From positions 186,001-250,000 of the forward strand of contig QEYB01000229.1 in the NCBI GenBank assembly GCA_017562135.1: a DNA stretch of 64,000 nt, read 5' to 3'. This DNA is from Dipylidium caninum (lineage: Eukaryota > Platyhelminthes > Cestoda > Cyclophyllidea > Dipylidiidae). This document shows, one piece after another, positions 24,501 through 39,500 of the stretch. How positions within the stretch are numbered: the first letter of the stretch is position 1; each line of letters opens with the position of its first letter. The notes under the pieces were generated by a model, which worked only from the letters and a program-made list of their open reading frames with translations, was not told where the DNA came from and made no database searches. The position numbers and the translations under genes were made by a program.

Positions 24501-27500
24501 GCCGCTCTCCTGCGATTACGACTCTACCGCTGCCTGGCTCTCCTCCCCCCAAATGCCTATTCCAGTCAGTTGTCTTTTCATTTTTCTTCCCTTTCTGATG
24601 GACATTTTTTGTGTGCCTGGGGGTTCATTTGAAAAGTTGGTTGACCGGGCTCCTGGTCGCTTGGTTGTCATAACTTTTACAAGCCTACCGAGTGACCCTC
24701 GCCCCCTTAAGAGCCGCCAGTGTTCGCTTAGAATACACTACTTTCTCTCTCCTTATTCCATCCATCACGTTCTATCGGCCACCTGATCGGTCTCTTTGTC
24801 TGCTTCTCTGATCAGCGTGTAGATCCCCTTAAACCCGAATGATTCGCTCTTACTTTCCCGTATTGCGATGTTTCTTTTGGCCTTCCTTCCTTCCCTTCTT
24901 TTCTCCGCGTGTGAGATTCCGCCTAGAGACTTTGATCATCCTTTCACTTGACTAATGCTGCAAATCCTAAGGGCCAGAGGAAGTGATATATGAGCGCAAA
25001 AATGATCTGGGTACGTCAACTACCTTTGCCAAGATCCACTTTATCACCATTTGTTCCCATAACCTATTCCTCGAAGTAAAGGAACCTCGTTTCATTTCAC
25101 GATGCCCAGTCAATGCATGGATTGTGTGTGACACTTGATGTCTGTACCGAAATTGACGGTCGGGAATGTCTGATCACACGGGGTCTATGTACTTTAACTT
25201 AAAAGTCTAATTGAAAGGAATGTCCCCCTTTTCACCTTGTTGCTACGCATAAGTGACCTTAGCACAACCCGGACGGCCCGTTTCTGTTGCGCTTACGTGG
25301 CCGAGGGGAGTGGACGACTCCCAGTGGACCGATATTTACCACCTTCCCTTAAAACAGGCTTGGTCTCTTCCTGCAACTCCTTATTTGCCGTATGTGGAGC
25401 TTCCTTTCGCCTAATGAAATGCGTTTAAATCTTTTTTTTGAAATCCTAATTCTTTCTCCCTTCCTCCCGTCGTCTCTGCCTCCGTCACACGCACATGGGG
25501 AGCATCTTCCCCAAGACGGGTGGTTGTTTCCCCCCCACTTCCACTAACTCCCTATGTTATGCACTTTTAAATAACTTCCTTCAGATGAGATGATAATTCA
25601 CGATTGTACAAATTCTTCCTCACTCTGACGTCCACCTGACGCTCGCTTATAATCCGGACGTTTGCCCTACCTGAGACAAATAGTTAACTCGTTTAATCAC
25701 CATGTTTATCCACCGAATACGTATTTTTATCCATTACCTGCTCAGTTTTGGACTTGAAGGCCGTTTCCAAATTGTTAAGTAACGTTTAAGCATTTTTTTG
25801 GGGAGAAATCACATTGCTTTCCCTGCTTTCTTCACGCCTACCCGTATTTTTTTACAAGGGACGGAATGTGATTACAGGAAAGTGGGAATATTAAATCAGA
25901 GTAGGTCTTATTCTCTCTTCCTTGGACCATTCTGTGCCCTTTCACTTTGGGGTTAGTAAGTCATTTTTTTCTACATTATTCCCTCCTCCTCCTCCTCCTC
26001 CATTCTCTTCACTGCATTTGTAGCCTTGAAGTGGTGCTGGTTGACTTGCCTCTGCGCAGTCTCCAACCCCACTCCACCGAGTGAAAATAATTTGCGTGGC
26101 GCTTTTGTATTCCTCTTGCCACGCGCCTCATCGGCAGTGCCGTCTCCATGTCGGCATTTGGCCGAGTTCCGCCGTGGTCTCCACGTAGATCATCCATTCT
26201 TGACGAGTCCCAAATGATGCTCTGGCTGACGAGGTGTGGCACTTTCTGTCCGCCGCCACGACGGCCTCCTCCTCCTCCCCTCTCCTGGGCGCCTTAATAC
26301 TCCCATCATCAGCTTTGATTTATGGACTTGCTTTCTGCTACACATTTCCACGATTTATTGGTGCTGCGTCTCGAATTCTTTCCCCCTCCTCCACAAGGTC
26401 CCGACTCTCAACTCTCAGTGCTAATTCCCTCAAGTGACCTCGCGTGGCCATGTCTGATGAAATTCTTCTGTTAAAGTTCTTCGAATATCCCAGCGCGAAC
26501 ACACTTTTGGCTTTAACTTATCGCCTCTTCCTCAACAGTGGTCAGCGAGGTGCATGCTCAACGGGGAGATTGTGGATGTGTGCTCACGTCTTTTCTCGGT
26601 TTCTATTGTGCGTTTAAGCGAATCTCGCATTTCTTCATGTTGGCGGATACAATAATTGAGTCGGACAACAATCAAGTCTCCCTTTTTTAACGCATCGTGA
26701 ACTAAGTCATGGTAGAGTTTTCTACTTAGATATCTGCCTCTGTGAAAGTAATCCACTCTCGAACGTTTGCAGTCGTTCGCCTTCTCCATTCATTTACAAC
26801 CAACCAAATTTACTCATTTATTCTGGAACTCTCCTTAACTTTACTTCCGTCCTGTTGGGTAATTGAAAGCCTCCATCAGCTAGACCCTCCCAGCTTGTTT
26901 CTCGCCAAACTGTTGAACTTGGACCTTCTGAGGCTCGTTCATTCTCTCCTTTCCGCCCTTATATATCCGTGAGAGTGGATCAACGCCCACGACCCGATCC
27001 ACTGATAAGTGAAGTGAACAATCTTAGTAAAACATGTTTTTTCGCCCACACATTGTTCACCTGACAGACTTTCTGCTCCTTTAAATAAAGGTGGGCGGAA
27101 ATATAATATACCTCAGCTGCAGGTCTTTCAGCACATATTCCACATCAGCACCTTTCAATGTATGTAAAGCGCTCTCTCCCTGTGTGTGGCTGGGGGTGTG
27201 TGTTTACACGTTTTTACTAAAGTTTTACTGCCCAGGAAGCCTCACACTTGGATGCGGTTATCACAGGAGTTGTATGAACTTCTCCACTAACATTTCTCCT
27301 CTCAGGTGTGGTGAAAGACATTTATAAGCGTAAGTTTTCAGCATGACTGGATGATTTCTCTACTAATCCAGCTCCCCTGTCCCCGCTCCTCGCTTCTCGC
27401 TCCACGCTGCCCGCCTCGTCGTCCAGTGGGAAGGGAAATGTTCTGGCAGGCCTTTGTGCCCTGGCTTTTACCCTTCCTGATTCATGCATGCGAATGGCAG

Positions 27501-30500
27501 GAGGAGAGGCGGGAGGGGGAAAAGCACTTGGAGCATTGCATCTTTTGCTTTATTAATTTTTGCACATTTTATTAACCACTTATAAATATTAACATGTCAT
27601 TAGAATGGTCTTCATTATCTCAGTGATTGTCTGCTTCAACAGTAGTTCTCGTTAGGGTGTTCTACGGTATTTTAGAAAAAAATCTGAGTTGTTTCATGCC
27701 AAATTGGGGTTAGTTGCAGATAATTTACTTTTGAATAATCCAAGTTATGGAGGAAGAGGTGGATTAGGCTTTTATGTATGTCTGTGCTTTCCCTTCCCAG
27801 GTGCATTGTTAACTCTTTTATTGTCCTTCGCCTGACTTTGTAGCAATTCGGGAAGTCATGAGAACCTCGGCCTCTATGTCCATCTCGTGGACTTTCTCTT
27901 TTTGCATGCGGACCAAGCGAGTGCTGCCACGTGAATGGGGAGGAAGGCGCAGATTTCTCCCTTATCAAGATGCTTTCATGACATTTGTTCCTTCACACAA
28001 TCGTAGCCCATTATCTGTTAAAACTGAGGTCTTCACGACAAAGAGGCATTTCTTCCCCACCTCGTCGGCGTAAACTGGAGGTCAGATTTCATCGGGACAT
28101 GCATCATTCACCTCGGGTTAGTCACGAGGGTGTGGAGGCGGTGGGGGCGGGGGCGGGACATGATATATTTTGGTAGTGAATCTCACCTGAATAACAGTGG
28201 ACTTTGTCTTTCTACTCTAACCACTTGCATTTCGCCGCCTTGCCTTTGAGAAGTAGCAGGTTTTTTTAACATTTCCTGCCATTGTCTCTTATTACCAACT
28301 ACTTATCATCCCCACCTCCCTATTTTTATCTTTTCGTTCTTTTACTAAAACAACTGATTATGTTCAGGTCAGAGCCCCGAATATTCACTTAAAAAAAACT
28401 GTGTTTGGACACCTCAATTTGCGCTTATGGCCTTTTGGCCCCCAACCTAGTGTAATTTGGACCTTTGAGGTGTGTGAAAATTTCGGACATTGATGTGATC
28501 TTTGACAGCTGTCAAGGCTGGCTCCATTAGTGTCACTAAACGCGGCTCATTAGCACGTCCTCAGGCCTCGGAAACTGTAAACTTTTAATTCTGGGAGGCA
28601 TTGAGGCGATTGCCTAAAGTTTTTGATCTTTCAGAGTTCCCTTGATAGATTCGAGGTAAGTGATTGCCTCAGTTTCCCTCTTTTCTCCCCATTCTTAGCA
28701 CAATTCCTTGCATTCAAGTCTTTGTTTTCCCCAACTAATGGATGCACACTTCTTTTGGCTGCTTCAGCTTCCCTAACTTTCCCGTCACCTTCTGTGCTGA
28801 ATGTTTTTTTTTTGACGAAATGTAGTAGTCCTGGGGGTAAGGAGGAGGCGGTTCACGAAGTCTTTTATCTTAAGCTCGTCTTACATTCGTGTTTCCCTAG
28901 AGCTCGCTGTTATCCCTCAGAAGCCTGTACGTGTCGCGAATGCACACAGGAAAAGGACTTGTGTCCGCTTACAGTTAACACTCAATTCTGCTATAATTCT
29001 TTTGTTGGTAATCTTTTTTTTCCTCCTATTAATCTTTGCACTCTAACCTCTCCCCTTCACGAGGATTTCTTCATCCAATTTCACTTCGAGGTTTAAACTG
29101 TGCATTGACATCAGAGACGTGACATACTGACAATGTTCTTGAGCCCCAACTCTCGGGCCTTCATGACCTCTCGTTTCGACTTTAATCGAAATCATCATTC
29201 ATCTGAGGAAGAAGTGATTGGGAATACTACTACTACTGCCACCACTACTGCTACTCATATTCTCCTTCTCCCTTCTCATTTCTCCACTCTCTCCAGGTGG
29301 TTTCAATGTGCTCTTGCGCGAGTTGGTGGCGGAGTTTACGTTGACCGACTCCTCGGCCACCACTGCCGTCTGCTTGGCGGGTATGTTGGGCCAGAGTGAG
29401 GACAGTGTGGTGCTCAACTCCTGGTGCCGTGCCTCGGATGAACAACTCCTCGAAGACGCTGTGAGTCCTTTGGTGCTACTTCTTTTTTCTTTTATTTGGC
29501 CTATTCAGTCCTGTCTAATGTCTAACGATAATGGACGGAAGTTGACCGTTTGTTCAGTGAGTTAACGAGCTTCAAGTGTATGCCCTTAGAAGATGCCTCC
29601 ATCTCACTAAAGAGTTGAAGAATCTGAGGCTATTTCGTTCCCATCTTAACACTTAACACTTGCCGACAGTGATGCTGTCAATCCTACTCTTATCTTCGAC
29701 CTTGAGCTTCTTTATACGACTTATCAGTCGCAATCGAGTCCCTCAATCATGAAAAAAAGAAAAGAATCTTCTCTCCCTTCCCTTACTTTGATCTGATTGG
29801 CTCTCCTCACTCGTTAGCATTTCGTTCCGCCCAACACAGTGTTCTATCTTGAAATGCAGCTTTGGCATGAATTCGGATGATTTTTAAACGCATATTGTCA
29901 TATCCAGCTCTCGGACACTTCAATTTGTACCATCGCGCTAATCACACATGTTATTTGGTAACTCCACCACCCCATAATGCCTTTCTTTTGGCAGAAATTG
30001 AGGTACTTTGTGCGCTTCTTTGCATTGTAACCCACCTCGATGGGGGCTGCAATCATATACAGCACCCAACGGAGGCGATTCTAAACTCGGAATCGGGAGA
30101 CCTGTTCCCACACGGTTGGGCTTTCGAGTGGAAAACAACTCCTCTCTTAGTTTTAATAAGCACCTCTCATCCTCCTACAAACTCCTTTCTTCCCATGCCC
30201 CAAAATTCGCACAGGTGAAACTTCGATGCGGTCAGTAGGCCCGCACGCCTGAGTAGACTGATGAAAATCACTTTGTTCAAAGAGAAGCCTGTTGATTTGG
30301 ATGACTGATCTTCCCTTACCTTTACTCGAACATTTCACTCTTTTTTTCCTCCTTCATTTTTTCTCAAGGACTGACCTACTGATAATTTTTTCCTCCTCCT
30401 AACTTGAAAAGCTGAATCCAGACAACTATCCAAATACCGAGTATTTATTGTTATCGCCATGTGATAACCGACTGTCTAATGTCCTCGAATGTGTAATTCC

Positions 30501-33500
30501 CTCTCTGAATGAATGCTCATCTCCCTACTGGCCCATTTCAGCTTTATCTCCTACAACTTCTACAACGGGAACCTTTAATCCTCCCGCCATTAATAAGCCA
30601 CATGTCGTGCTAATTGATGCTAACAATAATTACGTCGTCACTGTTAGTTCTGTTCAATGCAACTGTTAATTGCTATCCGGAAAAAGTTCTTATTTTTTGG
30701 CTAACCTTTTATTTTACTTACGACTCTCTCAAGTCCGCTTATTCCATTAGCCTGTCTTTCGGTGTATGTTTAGTGAAGTTCATAAATCACGCAGACGTTT
30801 GGCAGTGCTTATGTAAAATGCGAGAGGTTGCGGTAGAATCAGGCGTAGCAGTCACTTGTAAAGTCTTCCCATTTTGACTAAAAGTTGCCCATCGTAGGGT
30901 GGCTCACTGTTCCCATCAGCGCCGATTCCCTTAAGATCACTTGTCCTCTCTTCTTTTGTTCTCACAAGGGATTTGATTTGATTTGTGCACCCAAAGTCCT
31001 GGAATCGCGTAGTTATCCTCAGTAACTATGCCTACGCATTCCTTACATTTGCAGTACCTGGTAAAAGAGCACATTTATACCACCTCTCTGTGATGATTGC
31101 ATGCAATATTTTCTTCCCTCTTCCCTCGCATTTTAGATTGAGCAACATAACTACTGTTGCCCCGGTTCCCTGAGCAATGACACTGCATTCCTCTTCTTGC
31201 AGGAGGGACTCCTCACCGCTGTGGTGAGTTTATTGAACTCTACCACTTTATGGCTCTACTCTCCCGCTCGCTATTGGATAGTTTCAAGGTCTTTCGGTTG
31301 GAAACATTTGTTGTTTATCGGCCACTGGTGCGTGGCTGTTGTTAGATGTGTCCATGGTTATCTTTATCACATTTGCCCTGCCAACAATGATTTGGGTCCA
31401 GGAAAAGTGGTCTTTTAATCTGTTAGCCGAAGAATATCGTTTTTCATTGACTAGGTAATGTTGTGTTGCATATCACTCAATCAATAGTGGCATTGTCTCT
31501 TTCAGCATAATTTTATCTTACAGGAGCCTCATTTACTAATATTGGGTGTTTCGGCACATAACAGAAGTCCCTCAAACGCCATCTTTGGTGAAATGAGGAA
31601 AACTGACCCTTGTCTGAGAAAGGCCGCGTCACAGGATTGTTCGGTGAGGGAAGTTATGCGACCATCCTATGCTGGTGCTGAATTAGGATTTTTTGAAAGT
31701 CCCTCATTTCGAAAGACTTTTGGGCTGTGTTCCTGAAGAAATTTCGCATGTTACCTTAGAATTCATGTATTTAAAGAAGTTGGAGGTGCTCAATCCGTCT
31801 TCGGGTGCAGATATCAAGGCGGAGGGAGGAATGAAAGTTCGAAAGCAACGGACTTGGAAAGCGAGATTTTGTCGGAAATTACTTTCCTCACTGCTTCTTT
31901 CGCCGGGAGATGCTCCACTGGGTCTAGTTTAGCGGTCCATCGCTTTTCTGCTCCTCACTCTCTGTCAAAATTACCAATGATTATTGAATCAAAAAAGGGC
32001 AACATTGAGGAACTCCTACCTTTGCATGCTTGTACCTCTTGTATGCTGGAGAAGACAGCCAAAATGGTGAAGGGATGCCACTAGACGTATGAAAGGAAGA
32101 AAATCGCAAACGCTTTGTGTTCTCCTGAACCAGACGGGGATGAGAGGACATGGAGGGACGGCTACTTAGCGTAAATCGAGTAATTGAGCAGTAGGCACCC
32201 CTGCAACCCTTTTCGCATGACTTTGGGCCGAACGAAAGTACGCGTCGGCATGAGATATCTCGCCAATTTTTATCTCCCTTCGTATAGTGCCACACCCTCA
32301 GCCGTGAGTCCAGGCTCGCGGATATATTTTTATGGTGTACTTGTATGTGCCAATCTCTTACCTCGCATCCCTTGTGGTATTTTCCCTCACCATTTCCCAG
32401 GCAATATTTACTAGTCATTGAGTGTTACCTTGAAGCTCATGCAGTTGCCTGGTTGTTCACTCCACTTACCACCTCAAGCGTCACAGTATTGTCAAGACAT
32501 GGGGTAGTTGAATTGGCGAACGAACGATGTAATAAAAATTACACCATTCTCGAATTGTTTGTGGGGTTTTTTGTAATTTGACTTTAACCAGAATATGACA
32601 GTTCAGGCTCATTACCACCTGTAGGCTACCACTTCGTCTTGCGGACAGAGGCGCTTGCCACGAATTCCTCTCTGAAAGTGGGCAATAGAAAAGTCCATAT
32701 CCCAATTTTTGTTATTTCTCCAGGCAAGAATTAGATCAGACCCTTGCAACCTGGGAACTATTTATTATTACTGGGATTAGGTGTACCATAATGGGGGAGA
32801 GATAAAGCCCTATCTCCTCTTCCACGTTCCATCGGTGTCCCTTCGTGCCGTTATCCCCTTCCTTGATATTTCGTTGCCATCGTACGCGGAGTGGGCACTT
32901 GGGAATAGCGGGAAAAGGGATTGGAGGGGAGGGGATGGCAGGAAAAGGGGATTCTAGCGACAAGATGTTGCCTCGACAGACCAGACTTTGTGGTGCAGCG
33001 GGATTATGGGAGAGATTGTTTGCAAGCCTTGACAGTGTCTGTCGACATCTCTTTTTCTTTTTCCACCCAACACATGGACTACTTTTTTTCTCGCTACGTA
33101 GTTGTGTGTTGAGATTCTAGTAAACCCTGCTACTTTTTATGTCCTTCTCTTGAGAATTCACCCGATGTGTACTTCTGGGTTGCCAAAGTGATTTTGGGTA
33201 GTGTGACTTCCATCGGGTGTGATGCATTTTGGCGATCTGCAGAAAGTCATTTTGCCCCTGCAGAAAGTCATTTTGCCCCTGCAGAAAGTCATTTTGCCCC
33301 ATATCTTTTGTGCGACTCCGAAACGCGACACTGAGGGCCTCCTGTCTGGTTTAACACAGCAATGGAGAAAAAGGTTTGTGTCTCATTTGACCCATCTCAT
33401 CGGGCTTTTCTTCACCCTGTCGTATTTCCTTTAGTTCACGATCGAAATCCGCTCTCTGGCAAATTTTTTGTCAATCTTTACCACAGTCTTTCTCAACACC

Positions 33501-36500
33501 CTCTCAAGTGTTTATAGGTTCACCAAACATTGATGTGGAACTTTTGGTTCCTCGTGTGTGCCATTCGCGGAACCCGTAGTTTTTCTGACATCCTCCCTCG
33601 CATTCTGGCGAATCATTTGATAAGTTAAAACATGTGCCCACTGAAAGTAACGTAAGACTCGCTTTAATCTCCCATCTACCGAATCTTTCATCATTCGCTT
33701 GTATTGCTTTTACATTTTTTAAGCCATCCGACGCCTCTACCATCGACTACTCCCTCAAGTTTATCCTCGAGGGTCAGCCCGAATTCTCGTCAATAGCTCC
33801 CCGCAAGCAGAGCGCTCCCCGCCTCTCAACTGACGACCCTCTCCCCTCCGGTCACTCGCACAATCACCACCATCACCGTCAGGGCCCCCCCATCCTCGCC
33901 TCTCAGGTCATCGAGGCGTCGATAGACCTCTTTGGCCTCGTTTTCCCCTACGTCTCCGCGCGCCACAAGGTCCAAATGTTGGAGCACTTCGCGGAGTGCA
34001 TTCGTGTCTCCAAGGCAGCACGGCAAGAGGCCATTCAAGTAAACATCTTCGCCGCCCTCCTGTGTGCTTGGCGCCACCTCTCGGAGACCAAATACGCCTT
34101 TGGGGAGGACAAGAACTTGCGCGCCACGGCTGTTTCTCTTATTATGGTAGCCGAACTGACTTGATTAAAGCCATTCTACAGCTCATATGTTTTCTTTGAT
34201 TAACCTTTTCTTGTCGCTTTCCTGCTGACCTCTAATCCTATCACCCACCCTCATTTTGATGACACGTGGCATCTTTTTTGTATATTTTACGCTTGACACT
34301 TTAGCCTTCCACCTCATGAATTTTAAAGAGTCAATTGTTGTGCCAAGTCCTATCTACCATACGTTGTCATGTGTAAAGTCCTTCCCAGCCTAAATCCCTG
34401 AGACTTCAAGACTGCAATGTCCTCCCACTTTAGCTGAACATTCAATGGTATCGTTTAAATAGCCCCTCCAAAATAGGTAAATGCCTATTACTTATCAAGA
34501 ACAGTTTCTACTGATTTTAACTGACAGTAGTACCGTTTTTCCCCCTTCCCTCTAGAGTGTCTTGTCGAGTTCCAACCCGGTGCTCCGCTTCGCCGCTGCC
34601 GAATGCGTCGGCCGACTGGCCCAAGTCGTGGGGGAAGGCGGGTTTTTGGCGGAGGTGGCACAGACGTGCTTTGACCAACTTCGCTGTCTTCGTGATTCTC
34701 AGGCCCGCGCCGCCGGTCTCTGTGCCGCCATTGGGTGTCTGCATCGTTTCGTCGGCGGTCTGGCATGTGGGCAACACCTCAGCACCAGCGTCTCCGTCCT
34801 CCTTGCTGTTGCGCAGGATTCCAGCGCCCTCACTGTTCAGGTGTGACGCTAACCCGGTGCCTTGGTTTCTCAATTTTGTTTTTCACCTCCTATAGTTCCT
34901 TCTCTACTTCCCCCCCCCCCGTTGCGTTGGGTGCTGCTTTTTTCGACATGGCTTAATTAACTAACCTGGTGGTTTGGGTTTCGAAGAATGTCCCCATTGA
35001 TTGGACACTTCTGGACCAGTCCTACATCTCCTGAGGCTCGCTGTAAAAATTTTTTTCTTCGGTACAGGAAGATACCATGATGCCCTTCTAGACTTCTTCA
35101 CACATCCTTTTTTGCGAAAAATAACCGGGACTGGTCGAATGGCACGAACAGTTTTCTCTATCTCCTGAATAAATTTTGGGGATTTAAATTCGAGCTACAA
35201 TCGCCAACGGTAGGGAAGTCACAGATGCTCAACCGGCGACTCATCTTCTGGGCCTTGTACACCAGAGCGACATCTCGTTCTTCCCCTAAAATTGGTTTCT
35301 TGAGCACTATGGTCTGGAGAAGCTTAAAACCTCTTAAGCACAGAAAACTCCCAACATCCCCCCGTTAAAGTGGCAGAAACTCGGATGGGGAGGTGACCTA
35401 TGGGGTGACACAACGGTGCCACAGCCCCTTTCCGCACTTGCCTGGTTATTTATCTGGAAGCCTAATTCACCTGAGGTGTCGTCTTTTCGGCTAATCTAAT
35501 GTCACCTCGGTTCTACGGATCGAGTGTCTTAGCATTAAAAGTCCAACAGCAATGCTTCATCCTCAAAATTTTAATATTTATCAGAAAATGCCCTAATCCT
35601 CGGGAGCAAATGCACCCGAAGTCTGATAAACGTCCATCGCAGTAGAGAAGAATGTTGGATTACGGTCAACTCACCCATGACCATAGGATCTAATCTCCCT
35701 CCAGTGAATCACTCCTCTGGCCTGAAACAGGCACCTTCAAGTAAAGGGGACAAACAACTTCCCTTGTCTTTATTTGACCGTCTTAATTCACGGCACTGGG
35801 ACGAGAGACGTCACTTCCGATTGTTTGGAGGGACTAGCAAAGGTGCGGATGGTGAATGGTGAATATAAAGTCAACTGCCTTTGTGTTGTTATGGCATTTT
35901 ACTCCCCAGACGGTCCGTGGATCAGCACAGAGGAGAGAGTTGAATACTTGTTGAAATTCATTGTTTGTTTTGCCTCTTCTTTTCAGACCTGGGCGTTGAA
36001 CGCTCTCGCACTGACCGCCGAGTCGGGAGGTCCAATGTTCCGCGAGTTTGTGCAACCCAGCCTTAATTTGGTTCTTCGTCTCCTTCTTAAGACACCTTCT
36101 ACTGTCGTCGACATCCATGCAAGTCTGGCTAACCTCCTCGGTGCTCTCATTACTACTTTGGGACCGGAACTACAATGTAAGTCAGTTTGCGGTTCACCAA
36201 ACAACAAAATTGTTTGCCTTATCCGTCCTCCCCCCATCTCCTTCTGTTTGTGAAGGTTTTGGAGGAAATCTGGTGCGGAGGGACTCTAGACAGTGTGTAA
36301 TGTGGGTAAATACGTCAGAACAGAATAAATACTGTCCTGTTACATGATCACAATTCCGTTAATGAGTCTCAGCAGCTACTTATTCACTGTCCACCGTAGA
36401 GGCTTTCCGGCATCTTGAGAATGTATGCACGCCAGAAACGAGGATTCTCCAATGGGACAGACATTTAGCCTAATCATCACTCAACTATGTACATGAAGCT

Positions 36501-39500
36501 TTTCGGGGAGAGTAGAATTATTATTCCCCTGAAAGCGAGTCGTCTACTTTTCTGCTAATTCCAAGATCGAGTGCAGAGCCCGATAGTCCCAGGAGAGGCC
36601 ATATTCGTTAACCGTGACTCCGTTCCTCGTCTTATTCTTCTGAAAACATTTTGAGTCTCTATAAAACCTAACTCTGTCTTCGTGTGATTCTGGACTCTTG
36701 GATAATTGAAGATGGTAGCATCAGCGGCTTCCCAGAAATGGCGAAAAACTTGTTAACAAATGGTCTACTTCCGAGACGTTCCTCTGTTTTATGGAGAGTA
36801 TAAAAAAGTGTTTTGTCCGGAGATATTTCGAAATTTACCTCGTCAAGACGTGTGATGTCGAAAGACATGGACTGATAGCACCCCGAAAGTTATGCGGCCA
36901 GGAGCTGCTTCTGCTTTACCAATGCTTGTCAGCAGCCTTGCATTCTACAAAACAGGTAGTTTTAACGTCACTTGTTAGTCCTCCTCTTTGCTCCGACCTT
37001 TCAGTCGTTTTTTGTAATGAAAAATCCCGAATTTATCCGCCTCTCGGGTGTGTCGCCAACCTCACCCGCCTTTGATGTTATGTAGTTTTAGTCATGGTAT
37101 GATTTGTGGTTCATCCCAGAAACCGTTTGAGGTTGTGAAGTTGCCTCACTACCCGACAATTTTAAAACACACCAATTTCCTTTGGACAGCATCCAGTGGC
37201 AGCGGAGGCAAGTCGAATCTGGGTCTCTCCTGCCTCCTCTGCTGTTCCATCTTGTTGGAGCATCCGGACCCTCTGCTGCAGGCTGAGGGCATTGCCAACT
37301 TCCAACGGATCCATGTCTTCGCTCCTCACCTCGTCAATCTCTCGTTGTTTGCCCCCTTCCTCTCGGTGAGTCGACGCAATTGATGATATGTTAGGAGTGG
37401 AGTGGCGCAAGTTGTGTGGCAGAGAAGCGAGAAAACGGAAAGCCTCTATTTCCCTTATCCGACACATTGCTTCACCATGTCTTCGTTGACGAAATTGCAT
37501 CGATTCAGTCGACGAAGTTTGCCCAATTTCATGGAGGTTGCGAGATAGCTACCGGGTTCCCTGTCTCGAGGTCTGGACAGCTCATGGCTTGCCTTTACCT
37601 GAATCGGTTAAAAGCGCCTTAACCATAGGGCAAAAATTTTCTAAAAACCCCGAACAATGTCGTTTAAAAGCTGTGATTTTAAAAGCTGTGATTTTGAAGC
37701 CGGCAGATAAGTGTGTTTGTGGGTGTCTATCAGCAGTCATTCAGTCCCACAAATTAAAACGACAGATTTGGGTCCACAGCCTCGTGGACGAAGGGGTACG
37801 CGTAGAGCATCCCTCTCGTCTAACCGCCTAGCTGGTATTTTTGTCTCTCTCCCCTCTAGGCCGCAATGACCAGCCCTTACTTTGCTTTACGCCGCGCCGC
37901 AGTCGCCTGCATTCGACAAATCAGTCAGAAAGACGCGAACAACCTTTGTGAAGTCATGACAACAGCGGCAGTAGTTTTAAAAGCAGCTTCTCCTGCCGTC
38001 TCCTCTACTTCATCCGGTTTTATTGGCGTTCTGCCGGGCGAGACACCAACAAATTTGGCAAAATTGGCAATGTTCGAGGACTCAACAATGTCTGAAACTG
38101 TTAGCGTGCCCTTGGAGGCCGTTCTCTTTAGCCTCCTGGATGTGGAAACAGATCCGAAACTAAGAGGCCATCTGGAGGAGGCTATTTCGAGCCTTCTGCA
38201 GACCCGAGGTCTCAGCCACTTCCCCGAGTGGATGAGGAGTCTTAAACAGTTACTTCTGGTGGGTTTGCTCATCCCTACATCCAGGCAACTTTTCCTCTAA
38301 CCGTCAATCTCAAATCTCATTAATGCTAATGGAATAATTTTCAAAAGGCCAGCGGCCTGGTGCATGGCACTTCTTTGAAGTGTAGCCTCCACGTGGGCAT
38401 TTCGTTATCTGATGGCGAAAACGAGTGCTGAAAGAAGTTGCTCTTGTCAAGCTTCTGTTATTTCCATTTAAAATGCCCCTTATGTCGTTCCACTGCCTTA
38501 ATCCCTTACTTTTCCTTAATCTTGTGTGAATTGCAAGCCTCCCCTTTTTTCGTCTCAATTTTTATGTTTTTTTTTGCTTTCTGATGAAGAGTACGTTTTC
38601 ACTTTGTCGGCGGGTAGCCCATACTACATTCAATTGTAAGCAATTTATGGCGCACTGTTTAATATTATTTCTTCACGTTAAAGTAGAGTTTCTGTGTTGC
38701 CGTTAGTTACTCGAATGGCCAGATTTCGGTTTATGCCGCTATCGCTCGAAATAGAACGTTTAACACCCATGTTGATCTTGGCGTCAGCGAGACTGAACTT
38801 CGATGGAGTCAGGTGGGTAAAGGTGTGGGAAAGGGTGAAAGAAAGTTTATGAAGATGTAAATGTAACTTCCCTTACATGTCTTTTTGTGTGTGATCTGAG
38901 AGGAGAGTATTAAAGACATCTAATTTGTTGCCTTCATTTTCTCCTCCAGTTGACCAACTCTGAGTTTACCGGAGAGAGAAGAGAAGAGGTAAGTCATTCG
39001 ACGCTTTGGCGCTCATCAGAGCATCGCGCAGGCGCCGATGATACTGATGAGATCACAAAAGGCGGCGAGGAGGAGGAGGAGACGGACGAAGATGACGATG
39101 AAAAAACTTTCGGTGCCATCGCGGAATCGCGCGCTGAACGTCTTCGTCTCGGCGGTGCAATCTTCAACCTCCCCCCGAGGTAATGGAACACGAACCTCCG
39201 TGGAAATTACTTAATTTCACCGCTGTTTCCTCATGCCTTTTGGCGCCATAGCATCATTTCTTCCCGAGTAATTAGGGAAGGGTACACAGTTCACAGGAAA
39301 TTACCATTCCTTCGAAGTCACCAACTCCCCATCACCTGTCATTTGGTCGTATTTTTTATATTGAACATTTGAGAACCGATTAGCCAATCAGGTGAGGCTT
39401 GCCCGATCCACAAAATATGTTGTTTTGACACCACTTACACTTGATGATGGTATGCATGTAGCCTGATTTTACGGTTGAGTTGCCTTCTCTCCTAATAGCA

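Noticed and set aside
38989..39019. Possible 31-base mini-intron within HEATR5 exon 16 (GTAAGT...CATCAG)
   Set aside because: Removing it would break the frame, while the unspliced reading is open and reaches the next donor in the correct phase.
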